The notes below the pieces were generated by a model. It saw nothing but the letters and a program-made list of their open reading frames with translations, was not told the origin of the DNA and made no database searches. This document shows, piece by piece, positions 15,363-23,846 of a stretch of 48,559 nucleotides of DNA. The DNA is from Streptomyces sp. A1136 (GTDB taxonomy: Bacteria; Actinomycetota; Actinomycetes; Streptomycetales; Streptomycetaceae). Both the position numbers and the translations under genes were made by a program. The DNA lies in contig NZ_SSBJ01000044.1 of the NCBI RefSeq assembly GCF_004795055.1, positions 1 to 48,559 of the forward strand, in the 5' to 3' direction. How positions within the stretch are numbered: the first letter of the stretch is position 1; every line of letters begins with the position of its first letter.

Positions 15363-16151
15363 TCAGGCGGAGGCGGGCGGGTAGAGGCCCGGGGGCAGCT
15401 TGGCCGCCGCCGCGCGGTCCAGCAGCCACAGGGTGCGGCTACGCCCGTAGGCCGCCGCCGCCGGGGCCTGGACCTCGCCCGCGCCGCCGAGCGCGATGGC
15501 CACCGCTCCCGCCTTGTCCTCGCCCGCCGCCAGGAGCCAGACCTCACGGGCGGCCCGGATCGCCGGGAGGGTCAGCGAGACCCGGGTCGGCGGCGGCTTG
15601 GGGGCGCCGTGGACCCCGACCACCGTGCGGTCGCTCTCGCGCGCCGCAGGGTGTTCCGGGAACAGGGACGCGACGTGGGTGTCCGGGCCCACGCCCAGCA
15701 TCAGCACGTCGAAGCGGGGGACCGGCCCGTGGTCCTCGGGCCCCGCCGCCTTGCGGAGTTCCTCGGCGTAGGAGGCCGCCGCCGCGTCCACGTCCGCCCC
15801 GTAGGGGCCGTCGGAAGCCGGCATGGCGTGGACGCGCGCCGGATCGACCGGGACGGCGTCCAAGAGCGCCTCCCGGGCCTGTACGTGGTTGCGCTCGGGG
15901 TCGTCGGCGGGGACGTAGCGCTCGTCGCCCCACCACAGGTCCAGCCGGGACCAGTCGATCGCGTCCCGGGCCGGGGCCGCGGCGAGCGCGGCGAGCAGCC
16001 CGTTTCCGTTGCGGCCGCCGGTCAGCACCACCGAGGCGCTGCCGCGGGCCGCCTGCGCGTCCACGACCTTGGTGATGAGCCGGGCCGCGGCGGCCTGTGC
16101 CATCAGTTCCTTGTCCCGGTGGACGACGACCTGGGGAGTCGTCATACCCAT
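15363..16151 (-). CDS. pgl: 6-phosphogluconolactonase
   Basis: Hydrolyses 6-phosphogluconolactone to 6-phosphogluconate, step 2 of the oxidative pentose phosphate pathway. 262 residues, the usual length. NagB/RpiA-type fold: VVLTGGRNGNGLLAAL, WSRLDLWWGDERYVP, DVLMLGVGPDTHVASLFPEH and REVWLLAAGEDKAGAV. The start is ATG 16151 (MGMTTPQ) or ATG 16145 (MTTPQ); both fit. Last gene of tkt-tal-zwf-opcA-pgl. It is separated from opcA by 121 nt with two stem-loops, unlike the tight zwf-opcA junction, so it may be expressed at a lower level. Confidence 0.95.
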   Translation of the reverse strand: MGMTTPQVVVHRDKELMAQAAAARLITKVVDAQAARGSASVVLTGGRNGNGLLAALAAAPARDAIDWSRLDLWWGDERYVPADDPERNHVQAREALLDAVPVDPARVHAMPASDGPYGADVDAAAASYAEELRKAAGPEDHGPVPRFDVLMLGVGPDTHVASLFPEHPAARESDRTVVGVHGAPKPPPTRVSLTLPAIRAAREVWLLAAGEDKAGAVAIALGGAGEVQAPAAAAYGRSRTLWLLDRAAAAKLPPGLYPPASA

Positions 16152-16185
16152 GTGCGTGCCGCCTTCTCGCTCGTGCCGGACGTAC

Positions 16186-16209
16186 CCGGCGCCGTGTCGA
16201 CGGCGCCGG
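16186..16209 (-). other. Stem-loop just upstream of pgl
   Basis: CCGGCGCCGT (16186-16195), loop GTCG, ACGGCGCCGG (16200-16209): a perfect 10-bp stem about 35 nt in front of the pgl start. With the next hairpin it makes the opcA-pgl spacer highly structured. Confidence 0.65.
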
Positions 16210-16222
16210 ACGGAAATGGATC

Positions 16223-16264
16223 GGCCGCCGGCCGGACCCCCGCGAAGGGACCCGGCCGGCGGCC
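16223..16264 (-). terminator. Stem-loop directly after opcA
   Basis: GGCCGCCGGCCGG (16223-16235) and CCGGCCGGCGGCC (16252-16264): a perfect 13-bp stem with a 16-nt loop, starting 8 nt after the opcA stop on the minus strand. A partial terminator or mRNA 3'-end stabiliser within the operon. Confidence 0.7.
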
Positions 16265-16272
16265 GTGAAACG

Positions 16273-17313
16273 TCACTGCTTGGCCGTGGCCTTCTTCGCC
16301 GCGGCCTTGCCCGCGGGCTTGGCCGCCGGGGCGGCGTCCGCCGGGGTGGCGTCCGCCGCGGCCGGGGCCTCGGCGGGCGCGGCCGAGGCCGCCTCCAGCC
16401 GCCCCACGCCGAACTTCAGCGAAGCCTCGTAGGTGTTGTCCGGGTCCAGCCGGCGCAACTCCTCCGCCAGCAGCTCGGCCGTGTCGCGGCGCTTGAGCGC
16501 CACCGCCCGGTCGGGCTGGCCCGGCATGCACAGCGTCGCCAGGGCGCCGTCCGCCCGGTCCAGTACGATCTGGCCGTCCTTGGTCTCCATGCGCACGGAG
16601 GTCAGGCCCGGGCCCTGGGACAGCGCGCGCGTCACCGGCACGCCCAGGCGGTCCGCCAGCCACATGGCCAGCAGTTCGCAGCTCGGGTTCTCGTCCTCGC
16701 CCTCCACGGTGGCGGAGACGACCGACACCTCCTGCTGGTCCAGGGCCGCGGCCAGCATCGAGCGCCAGGGCGTGATCCGGGTCCAGGACAGGTCCGTGTC
16801 GCCCGGCGCGTAGGCCTCCGCCCGGGCGCCGAGGGCGCCGATGGGGTTCTCGGAGGAGTAGGTGTCCGCGATCCGGCGCTGGCCGAGCGCACCCAGCGGA
16901 TCGCCCGCGAGGTCCGTCGGAGCCCCCTCCGGCCACCAGACCACCACGGGGGCGTCGGGCAGGAGGAGCGGGAGAACCACGGACTGGGCGTGGTGGACCA
17001 GTTCACCGTGCAGGCGCAGCACCACCGTCTCGCCGGTGCCGGCGTCCGTCCCGACGCGGATCTCCGCGTCGAGCCGGGCGTCGCGACGGCTGCGAGGGGA
17101 GCGGCTGACCCGCCTGACCACGACGATGATCCGCGAAGGGTGTTCGTGGGACGCGTCGTTCGCCGATTTGAGCGCGTCGTACGCGTTCTCCTCGTCGGTC
17201 ACGATCACCAGCGTGAGGACCATGCCGATGGCAGGCGTGCCGATGTCCCGGCGCGCCTGCACCAACGCGGCGTTGATCTTGCTGGAGGTGGTCTCCGTAA
17301 GGTCGATCTTCAT
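16273..17313 (-). CDS. opcA: OpcA, glucose-6-phosphate dehydrogenase assembly factor
   Basis: Allosteric partner/assembly factor of glucose-6-phosphate dehydrogenase in cyanobacteria and actinobacteria. 346 residues. Family start MKIDLTETTSSKINAAL, then VTDEENAYDALKSANDAS and the WWPEGAP segment. The last ~40 residues are an Ala/Pro/Lys-rich tail (AAPAEAPAAADATPADAAPA then KAAAKKATAKQ), probably disordered and not part of the conserved fold. The ATG overlaps the zwf stop by 4 nt (ATGA), a translationally coupled pair that fits a stoichiometric complex. Confidence 0.95.
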   Translation of the reverse strand: MKIDLTETTSSKINAALVQARRDIGTPAIGMVLTLVIVTDEENAYDALKSANDASHEHPSRIIVVVRRVSRSPRSRRDARLDAEIRVGTDAGTGETVVLRLHGELVHHAQSVVLPLLLPDAPVVVWWPEGAPTDLAGDPLGALGQRRIADTYSSENPIGALGARAEAYAPGDTDLSWTRITPWRSMLAAALDQQEVSVVSATVEGEDENPSCELLAMWLADRLGVPVTRALSQGPGLTSVRMETKDGQIVLDRADGALATLCMPGQPDRAVALKRRDTAELLAEELRRLDPDNTYEASLKFGVGRLEAASAAPAEAPAAADATPADAAPAAKPAGKAAAKKATAKQ

Positions 17314-18836
17314 GGCCGGCGCCAGCTCCGTCCGTCTCGTGCGAGCATCTCGTCCGCCTCGACCGGCCCCCAGGTGCCCGCCGGGTACTGCGCGGGCTTC
17401 CCGTGCTTGTCCCAGTACTCCTCGATCGGGTCGAGGATGTTCCAGGACAGTTCGACCTCCTGGTGGCGCGGGAAGAGGTTCGCGTCACCCAGCAGGACAT
17501 CGAGGATCAGCCGCTCGTACGCCTCGGGGCTGGACTCGGTGAAGGACTCGCCGTAGGCGAAGTCCATCGTCACGTCGCGGACCTCCATGGAGGTGCCCGG
17601 AACCTTCGAGCCGAAACGCACCGTCACGCCCTCGTCCGGCTGGACCCGGATGACCAGGGCGTTCTGCCCCAGCTCCTCGGTCGCGCCCGACTCGAACGGC
17701 AGGTACGGGGCCCGCTTGAAGACGACCGCGATCTCGGTCACCCGACGGCCCAGGCGCTTGCCGGTCCGCAGGTAGAACGGGACGCCCGCCCAACGGCGGT
17801 TGTTGATCTCCAGCTTGATGGCCGCGTAGGTGTCGGTCTTCGACTTGGGGTCGATGCCGTCCTCTTCGAGGTACCCGACGACCTTCTCGCCGCCCTGCCA
17901 CGCCGCCGAGTACTGGCCGCGCACGGTGTGCTTGCCCAGGTCCTCCGGCAGCTCCACGGCGGTCAGCACCTTGAGCTTCTCGGCCACCAGGGCCTTGGGG
18001 TGGAAGGAGCCGGGCTCCTCCATCGCCGTCAGCGCCAGCAGTTGGAGCAGGTGGTTCTGGATGACGTCACGGGCCGCGCCGATGCCGTCGTAGTAACCGG
18101 CCCGGCCGCCGATGCCGATGTCCTCGGCCATCGTGATCTGCACGTGGTCGACGTACGACCGGTTCCAGATCGGCTCGAACATGGTGTTGGCGAAGCGGAG
18201 CGCCAGGATGTTCTGGACGGTCTCCTTGCCGAGGTAGTGGTCGATCCGGAAGACCTCGTCACGGGGGAAGACCTCGTGGACGACCTTGTTGAGTTCCTCG
18301 GCGCTCTTGAGGTCGTGGCCGAAGGGCTTCTCGATGACGGCACGCCGCCAAGAGCCCTCCTTCTGCGCCAGACCGTGGTCCTTGAGCTGCTGGACCACCT
18401 TCGGGAAGAACTTGGGCGGGACCGACAGGTAGAAGGCGAAGTTGCCGCCGGTGCCCTGCGCCTTGTCGAGTTCCTCGATCGTTGCCTTGAGCGTCTCGAA
18501 GGCCGCGTCGTCGTCGAACTCGCCCTGGACGAACCGGCAGCCCTGGACCAGTTGCTGCCAGACCTCCTCGCGGAAGGGGGTGCGCGAGTGCTGCTTGACG
18601 GCCTCGTACACCTCCTGGGCGAAGTCCTCGTCCTGCCACTCGCGGCGGGCGAACCCGATCAGCGAGAAGCCCGGCGGCAGCAGGCCGCGGTTCGCGAGGT
18701 CGTAGACGGCGGGCATCAGCTTCTTGCGCGACAGGTCACCCGTAACGCCGAAAATGACCAGGCCGGACGGCCCCGCGATGCGCGGGAGCCGCCGGTCCTG
18801 TGCGTCACGAAGCGGGTTCGCTCCGTTCACCGACAA
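17310..18836 (-). CDS. zwf: Glucose-6-phosphate 1-dehydrogenase
   Basis: Oxidises glucose-6-phosphate to 6-phosphogluconolactone, making NADPH; entry step of the pentose phosphate pathway. 508 residues, the normal length. NADP-binding GVTGDLSRKK at 30-39 and the active-site peptide RIDHYLGKET with D199, H200 and K204. ATG 18836 starts 5 nt after the tal stop; its stop overlaps opcA by 4 nt. Together with pgl and opcA this forms the oxidative branch. Confidence 0.98.
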   Translation of the reverse strand: MSVNGANPLRDAQDRRLPRIAGPSGLVIFGVTGDLSRKKLMPAVYDLANRGLLPPGFSLIGFARREWQDEDFAQEVYEAVKQHSRTPFREEVWQQLVQGCRFVQGEFDDDAAFETLKATIEELDKAQGTGGNFAFYLSVPPKFFPKVVQQLKDHGLAQKEGSWRRAVIEKPFGHDLKSAEELNKVVHEVFPRDEVFRIDHYLGKETVQNILALRFANTMFEPIWNRSYVDHVQITMAEDIGIGGRAGYYDGIGAARDVIQNHLLQLLALTAMEEPGSFHPKALVAEKLKVLTAVELPEDLGKHTVRGQYSAAWQGGEKVVGYLEEDGIDPKSKTDTYAAIKLEINNRRWAGVPFYLRTGKRLGRRVTEIAVVFKRAPYLPFESGATEELGQNALVIRVQPDEGVTVRFGSKVPGTSMEVRDVTMDFAYGESFTESSPEAYERLILDVLLGDANLFPRHQEVELSWNILDPIEEYWDKHGKPAQYPAGTWGPVEADEMLARDGRSWRRP

Positions 18837-18841
18837 AATAC

Positions 18842-19960
18842 TCAGTCCTCCGCGGGGGCGAGGCGCTCAAGCTCCGCCTGGGTCGACTTCAGCAGGTCGT
18901 TCCACGACGCCTCGAACTTCTCGACGCCTTCGTCCTCCAGCAACTGGACCACATCGTCGTACGAGATGCCCAGCTTCGCGATCGCGTCGAGCTCGGCGCG
19001 CGCCTGCTCGTAGGTGCCGCGAACGGTGTCGCCGCTGACCTCGCCGTGGTCGGCGGTGGCCTCCAAAGTGGCCTCCGGCATGGTGTTGACCGTGCCGGGC
19101 GCGACCAGGTCCACCACGTACAGGGTGTCCTTGTACGCCGGGTCCTTCACGCCGGTCGAGGCCCACAGGGGACGCTGCTTGTTCGCGTGCGCCTTGTCCA
19201 GGGCGGCCCAGCGCTCGGAGGAGAAGACCTCCTCGTACGCCTCGTAGGCGAGACGGGCGTTGGCCAGCGCCGCCTTGCCCTTGAGGGCCTTCGCCTCGTC
19301 GGTGCCGATGCCGTCCAGGCGCTTGTCGATCTCGGTGTCCACGCGGGACACGAAGAAGGAGGCCACCGAGTGGATCCGGGACAGGTCCAGGCCCGCGGCC
19401 TTGGCCTTCTCCAGGCCCGCCAGGTACGCGTCCATGACCTGGCGGTAGCGCTCCAGCGAGAAGATCAGCGTCACGTTGACGCTGATGCCCCGGCCGATGA
19501 CCTCGGTGATCGCCGGCAGGCCGCCCATGGTCGCCGGGATCTTGATCAGGGTGTTCGGGCGGTCCACCAGCCAGGCGAGCTGCTTGGCCTCGGCGACGGT
19601 CGCCTTGGTGTTGTGGGCGAGGCGCGGGTCGACCTCGATCGAGACCCGGCCGTCCTGGCCCTCGGTCGCGTCGAAGACCGGCCGCAGGATGTCGGCGGCG
19701 TCGCGGACGTCCGCCGTGGTGATCATGCGGATGGCTTCCTCGACGGTCACCTTGCGGGCCGCGAGGTCCGAGAGCTGCCGGTCGTAACCGTCGCCCTGGC
19801 TGATGGCCTTCTGGAAGATCGACGGGTTGGTGGTGACACCGACCACGTGCTGCTGGTCGATCAGCTCGGCCAGGTTGCCGGACGTGATGCGCTTGCGGGA
19901 CAGGTCGTCCAGCCAGATCGCCACGCCCTCGTCGGAGAGGCGCTTGAGTGCGTCTGTCAT
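18842..19960 (-). CDS. tal: Transaldolase
   Basis: Transfers dihydroxyacetone units between sedoheptulose-7-phosphate and glyceraldehyde-3-phosphate (non-oxidative pentose phosphate pathway). 372 residues, the TalB-like long actinobacterial type. Motifs: IWLDDLSRKRI, VTTNPSIFQKA and the Schiff-base lysine K140 in TLIKIPAT. ATG 19960 is chosen because AGGAGA lies 9 nt upstream and the family N-terminus is MTDALKRLSDEG; the frame stays open further upstream without homology. 34 nt after tkt and 5 nt before zwf. Confidence 0.97.
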   Translation of the reverse strand: MTDALKRLSDEGVAIWLDDLSRKRITSGNLAELIDQQHVVGVTTNPSIFQKAISQGDGYDRQLSDLAARKVTVEEAIRMITTADVRDAADILRPVFDATEGQDGRVSIEVDPRLAHNTKATVAEAKQLAWLVDRPNTLIKIPATMGGLPAITEVIGRGISVNVTLIFSLERYRQVMDAYLAGLEKAKAAGLDLSRIHSVASFFVSRVDTEIDKRLDGIGTDEAKALKGKAALANARLAYEAYEEVFSSERWAALDKAHANKQRPLWASTGVKDPAYKDTLYVVDLVAPGTVNTMPEATLEATADHGEVSGDTVRGTYEQARAELDAIAKLGISYDDVVQLLEDEGVEKFEASWNDLLKSTQAELERLAPAED

Positions 19961-19994
19961 GGGAATTGCATCTCCTACTGGTCGGGTACGGGCG

Positions 19995-22100
19995 TCAGCG
20001 CGCGGCGGCGGCGATCCCACGGCTTTCGTCGAGGGAGGCCCGGGCGGCGGCGGCGACGGCCTCGGGGGTGAAGCCGAACTCACGGAACAGCACCTTCGCG
20101 TCGGCCGAGGCGCCGAAGTGCTCCAGCGACACGATGCGGCCCGTGTCACCGACGTAGCGGTGCCAGGTCAGGCCGATGCCCGCCTCGACCGCGACGCGCG
20201 CACGGACGGAGGGCGGCAGCACGCTGTCCTTGTACGCCTGGTCCTGCTCCTCGAACCACTCGACGGACGGCATGGAGACCACGCGCGTCGCAATGCCCTC
20301 GGCCTGCAGCGCCTCGCGGGCGCCGACGGCGAGCTGGACCTCGGAGCCGGTGCCGATGAGGACGACCTCGGGCGCGCCGCCCTCCGCCTCGAAGAGCACG
20401 TACCCGCCCTTGGCGGCGTCGTCGTTCAGCTCGTACGTCGGCACGCCCTGACGGGTCAGGGCCAGGCCGTGCGGGGCGCCCTTGCCGAAGACCTTGGTGT
20501 GACGGCGCAGGATCTCGCGCCAGGCGACGACGGTCTCGTTCGCGTCGGCCGGCCGGACCAGGTTCAGGCCCGGGATGGCGCGCAGCGAGGCGAGGTGTTC
20601 CACCGGCTGGTGGGTCGGGCCGTCCTCGCCGAGGCCGATGGAGTCGTGCGTCCACACGTAGGTGACCGGCAGGTGCATCAGCGCCGACAGGCGCACGGCG
20701 TTGCGCATGTAGTCGGAGAACACCAGGAAGGTGCCGCCGTAGATGCGGGTGTGGCCGTGCAGCGCGATGCCGTTCATGGACGCGGCCATGGCGTGCTCGC
20801 GGATGCCGAAGTGGATGGTGCGGCCGTACGGGTCGGCCTCCGGCAGCGGGTTGCCCACCGGCAGGAACGAGGAGTTCTTGTCGATGGTGGTGTTGTTGGA
20901 GCCGGCCAGGTCGGCCGAGCCGCCCCACAGCTCGGGGATGACCCCGCCGAGCGCCTGGAGCACCTTGCCGGAGGCCGCGCGGGTGGCGACGCCCTTTCCG
21001 GGCTCGAAGACGGGGAGCTTGTCCTCCCAGCCCTCGGGGAGCTCGTTGGCCTCGATGCGGTCGAACTCGGCGGCGCGCTCCGGGTTGGCGGTGCGCCAGG
21101 CGGAGAAGTCCTTCTCCCAGGCGGCCTTGGCCTCGCGGCCGCGGTCCAGCGCCTTGCGGGTGTGCGCGATGACCTCTTCGGAGACCTCGAAGGTCTTCTC
21201 CGGGTCGAAGCCGAGGACGCGCTTGGTGGCGGCGACCTCGTCGTCACCGAGGGCCGAGCCGTGCGCGGCCTCGGTGCCCTGGGCGTCCGGGGCGGGCCAG
21301 GCGATGATCGAGCGCATGGCGATGAAGGACGGACGCCCGGTCTCGGCCTTCGCGGCCTTGAGGGCGTCGAAGATCGCCTTCGGGTCGAGGTCGCCGTTCT
21401 CCTGCGGGGCGACGCGCTGCACGTGCCAGCCGTACGCCTCGTAGCGCTTGAGGGTGTCCTCGGAGACGGCCGTCTCCGTGTCGCCCTCGATGGAGATGTG
21501 GTTGTCGTCCCACAGCAGCACCAGGTTGCCGAGCTTCTGGTGGCCGGCCAGGGCGGACGCCTCGTGGGAGATGCCCTCCTGGAGGCAGCCGTCACCGGCG
21601 ATCGCGTAGACCATGTGGTCGAACGGGGAGGTGCCCGGGGCGGCGTCCGGGTCGAACAGACCGCGCTCGTAGCGGGCGGCCATGGCCATGCCCACCGCGT
21701 TGGCGACGCCCTGGCCGAGCGGGCCGGTCGTGGTCTCGACACCGGCCGTGTGGCCGTACTCCGGGTGACCGGGCGTCTTGGAGCCCCACGTGCGGAAGGC
21801 CTTGAGGTCGTCCAGCTCCAGGCCGAAGCCGCCGAGGTAGAGCTGGGTGTAGAGGGTGAGGGACGAGTGGCCCGCGGAGAGCACGAAACGGTCGCGGCCG
21901 ACCCACAGGGGGTCCGCCGGATCGTGGCGCATGACCTTCTGGAACAGGGTGTACGCCGCGGGGGCCAGGCTCATCGCCGTTCCGGGGTGGCCGTTCCCGA
22001 CCTTCTGGACCGCGTCCGCGGCCAGGATGCGGGCGGTGTCGACGGCCCGCTGGTCCAGTTCGGTCCACTCGAGCTCTGTGGTGGTCGGCTTGGTGCTCAC
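19995..22100 (-). CDS. tkt: Transketolase
   Basis: Thiamine-diphosphate enzyme that moves two-carbon ketol units between sugar phosphates. 701 residues, the normal length. ThDP motif GDGCLQEGISHEA (169-181) ending around LLWDDNHISIEG, substrate histidines in NGHPGTAMSLAP (36-47) and AGHSSLTLYTQL, and the pyrimidine-domain DSIGLGEDGPTHQPVEHL. GTG 22100, with GGAGAGGAG about 12 nt upstream, begins the family N-terminus. First gene of the pentose phosphate operon; divergent from ctaB over a 278-nt gap that holds the likely promoter. Confidence 0.98.
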   Translation of the reverse strand: MSTKPTTTELEWTELDQRAVDTARILAADAVQKVGNGHPGTAMSLAPAAYTLFQKVMRHDPADPLWVGRDRFVLSAGHSSLTLYTQLYLGGFGLELDDLKAFRTWGSKTPGHPEYGHTAGVETTTGPLGQGVANAVGMAMAARYERGLFDPDAAPGTSPFDHMVYAIAGDGCLQEGISHEASALAGHQKLGNLVLLWDDNHISIEGDTETAVSEDTLKRYEAYGWHVQRVAPQENGDLDPKAIFDALKAAKAETGRPSFIAMRSIIAWPAPDAQGTEAAHGSALGDDEVAATKRVLGFDPEKTFEVSEEVIAHTRKALDRGREAKAAWEKDFSAWRTANPERAAEFDRIEANELPEGWEDKLPVFEPGKGVATRAASGKVLQALGGVIPELWGGSADLAGSNNTTIDKNSSFLPVGNPLPEADPYGRTIHFGIREHAMAASMNGIALHGHTRIYGGTFLVFSDYMRNAVRLSALMHLPVTYVWTHDSIGLGEDGPTHQPVEHLASLRAIPGLNLVRPADANETVVAWREILRRHTKVFGKGAPHGLALTRQGVPTYELNDDAAKGGYVLFEAEGGAPEVVLIGTGSEVQLAVGAREALQAEGIATRVVSMPSVEWFEEQDQAYKDSVLPPSVRARVAVEAGIGLTWHRYVGDTGRIVSLEHFGASADAKVLFREFGFTPEAVAAAARASLDESRGIAAAAR

Positions 22101-22165
22101 CGTGAGTCAGGGCTCCTCTCCACATGTTGTTTCCCGGTGACGAACGGTGCACCGGCGCGATTCCG

Positions 22166-22210
22166 AGCCTACCCCCGAGACGGCCTGCCACTATTCGAGT
22201 GCCGATAGTG
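22166..22210 (-). promoter_or_regulatory. Candidate tkt operon promoter with overlapping dyad
   Basis: On the minus strand TAGGCT (22171 down to 22166) is a plausible -10, about 65 nt before the tkt GTG. The -35 position (22194-22189, 17-nt spacer) reads ATAGTG and is one arm of the inverted repeat CACTAT-N10-ATAGTG (22189-22210). A non-consensus -35 under a dyad suggests control by a regulator. A separate 14-bp palindrome GGGCCGATCGGCCC lies at 22247-22260. Confidence 0.4.
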
Positions 22211-22303
22211 CGTCGCCTGCTCGCCGACCGCTGTTCACCTGCGCTCGGGCCGATCGGCCCAACACGGGGCGACCCCGGGGCCGGGCGGGGTGAGGGCAAC
22301 GTC

Positions 22304-22309
22304 TAGAGT
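22304..22309 (+). promoter_or_regulatory. Candidate -10 for ctaB
   Basis: TAGAGT about 70 nt before the ctaB start; TAGTAC follows at 22314-22319. No good -35. The rest of the 278-nt tkt-ctaB gap shows only the dyads noted for tkt. Confidence 0.3.
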
Positions 22310-22378
22310 GGCGTAGTACGTGCGAGCCTTGCCGGGCCCCTTGCCCGCGGCTCGCTGAATTCTCTGTCAGGGGTGTGC

Positions 22379-23320
22379 GTGACGGCCGTCGAATCCCGTC
22401 CAGCGGGGGTGCTTGGGAGCCCTCCCGGTCACCGGCCGTTCGGGGCCAGGGTCATGGCTTTCGTGGCTTTGACCAAGCCGCGGATCATCGAACTTCTGCT
22501 GATCACCACAGTGCCGGTGATGTTCCTGGCAGAGCAGGGCGTGCCGCCCTTGTGGCTGGTCCTCGCGACCTGCTTCGGCGGTTACCTCTCGGCCGGCGGC
22601 GCCAACGCGCTCAACATGTACATCGACCGCGACATCGACGCGTTGATGGACCGGACCTCGCAGCGACCGCTGGTCACCGGCATGGTGAGCCCGCGCGAAT
22701 GCCTGGCCTTCGGCATCACCCTCGGCGTCGTGTCGACCCTGTTCTTCGGCCTGCTGATCAACTGGCTGTCCGCCGCGCTCTCCCTCGGCGCCCTCCTCTT
22801 CTACGTCGTCGTCTACACGATGCTGTTGAAGCGGCGCACCGCCCAGAACATCGTCTGGGGCGGCATCGCGGGCTGCATGCCGGTGCTCATCGGCTGGTCG
22901 GCGGTCAAGGACGAGGTCTCCTGGGCCGCGGTCATCTTGTTCCTCGTCATCTTCTTCTGGACTCCGCCGCACTACTGGCCGCTGTCGATGAAGGTCAAGG
23001 ACGACTACGCGCGGGTCGGCGTGCCGATGCTGCCGGTCGTCGCGGGCAACAAGGTCGTGGCCCGTCAGATCGTCCTCTACAGCTGGGTGATGGTGGCCGT
23101 CTCCCTGCTGCTGACGCCGCTGGGCTACACCGGTTGGTTCTACACCTCGGTGGCGCTGCTGGCGGGCGGCTGGTGGCTGTGGGAGGCGCACGGGCTGAAC
23201 GCGCGGGCCAAGGCCGGCGTGACGGGCGCGAAGCTCAAGGAGATGCGACTGTTCCACTGGTCGATCACCTATGTGTCGCTCCTCTTCGTGGCCGTGGCCG
23301 TCGATCCCTTCCTGCGCTGA
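22379..23320 (+). CDS. ctaB: Protohaem IX farnesyltransferase (haem O synthase)
   Basis: Membrane UbiA-family prenyltransferase that adds farnesyl to haem B, giving haem O for cytochrome oxidase assembly. 313 residues with about nine transmembrane segments. Prenyl-diphosphate motif NMYIDRDIDALMDRTSQRP and the second loop VKDDYARVGVPMLP, plus TPPHYWPLSMK. GTG 22379 has AGGGG five nt upstream; GTG 22373 (two residues longer) is also possible. Works with ctaA at 25015-25974 on the opposite strand. Confidence 0.95.
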   Translation: MTAVESRPAGVLGSPPGHRPFGARVMAFVALTKPRIIELLLITTVPVMFLAEQGVPPLWLVLATCFGGYLSAGGANALNMYIDRDIDALMDRTSQRPLVTGMVSPRECLAFGITLGVVSTLFFGLLINWLSAALSLGALLFYVVVYTMLLKRRTAQNIVWGGIAGCMPVLIGWSAVKDEVSWAAVILFLVIFFWTPPHYWPLSMKVKDDYARVGVPMLPVVAGNKVVARQIVLYSWVMVAVSLLLTPLGYTGWFYTSVALLAGGWWLWEAHGLNARAKAGVTGAKLKEMRLFHWSITYVSLLFVAVAVDPFLR

Positions 23321-23346
23321 TGCTTCCTCCGTTCATTACCCGCCGG

Positions 23347-23352
23347 TAGCAT
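23347..23352 (+). promoter_or_regulatory. -10 of a predicted leaderless promoter
   Basis: TAGCAT ends 7 nt before ATG 23360. The position 17 nt upstream reads TTCCTC, a weak -35. Confidence 0.5.
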
Positions 23353-23359
23353 GCCGTCC

Positions 23360-23683
23360 ATGGCAGACACCACCGCGGACACCGCAGACACCAAGAAGCA
23401 GGATCGCAAGGCCGCGAAGCTGGCCAAGCAGATCGGCGCGTTCGCCGCGCGGCACGGCGGCGCCGAGGGGCAGCTCGCGCACATCGGCCAGGCCGGCACC
23501 CGGATCGTGCTCGTCGGCACGGACGGCGGCTGGGGCGACCTGGTGGCCCCGACCTACGCGGTGGCCGAGCAGGCCGCCGAGAAGGCCGGGCTGACCCTCC
23601 ACGAGGAGTTCGACGGCGAGCTCGCCGCCCGGGTCAAGACCGGCCCCTACGAGTGGTCGCGCATGGCCGGCATCCAGCTCTGA
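23360..23683 (+). CDS. Conserved small protein of unknown function
   Basis: 107 residues. A Lys/Asp-rich N-terminus (DTTADTADTKKQDRK) precedes an alternating alpha/beta segment: KLAKQIGAFAARHGG, RIVLVGTDGGWGDLV, YAVAEQAAEKAGLTL, ELAARVKTGPYEW. No transmembrane helix and no catalytic motif that I recognise. ATG 23360 is preferred over ATG 23351 because a -10 box sits exactly 7 nt before it. A UUCG-type hairpin terminator follows, so this is a single-gene unit. Its place after ctaB is conserved in streptomycetes as far as I recall; function unknown. Confidence 0.75.
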   Translation: MADTTADTADTKKQDRKAAKLAKQIGAFAARHGGAEGQLAHIGQAGTRIVLVGTDGGWGDLVAPTYAVAEQAAEKAGLTLHEEFDGELAARVKTGPYEWSRMAGIQL

Positions 23684-23697
23684 TCGGGGCTCGCTTC

Positions 23698-23725
23698 GCC
23701 CGTGCCGACTTCGGTCGGCAAGGGC
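23698..23725 (+). terminator. Terminator with TTCG tetraloop
   Basis: GCCCGTGCCGAC (23698-23709), loop TTCG, GTCGGCAAGGGC (23714-23725): a 12-bp stem with one mismatch, closed by a C(UUCG)G tetraloop, an unusually stable RNA cap. Confidence 0.8.
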
Positions 23726-23846
23726 GGTGCCCCCCGCGGACCGCGAGGGGGGCGGCTCGGTCAACAGCGCGAGCAACACCTGGCACCCCGCTCACCCGTT
23801 AGGACGTGTGGAAGCCGCTTCCTCACGTCCGCAACGGGATGCCCGG

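Noticed and set aside
12941..15547. 868-codon minus-strand frame across the rbpA-type gene and pgi
   Set aside because: No domain, crosses a strong terminator and two real genes.
16186..16264. 6C-type structured RNA
   Set aside because: Two hairpins are present but the loops lack the runs of six or more C residues that define that RNA.
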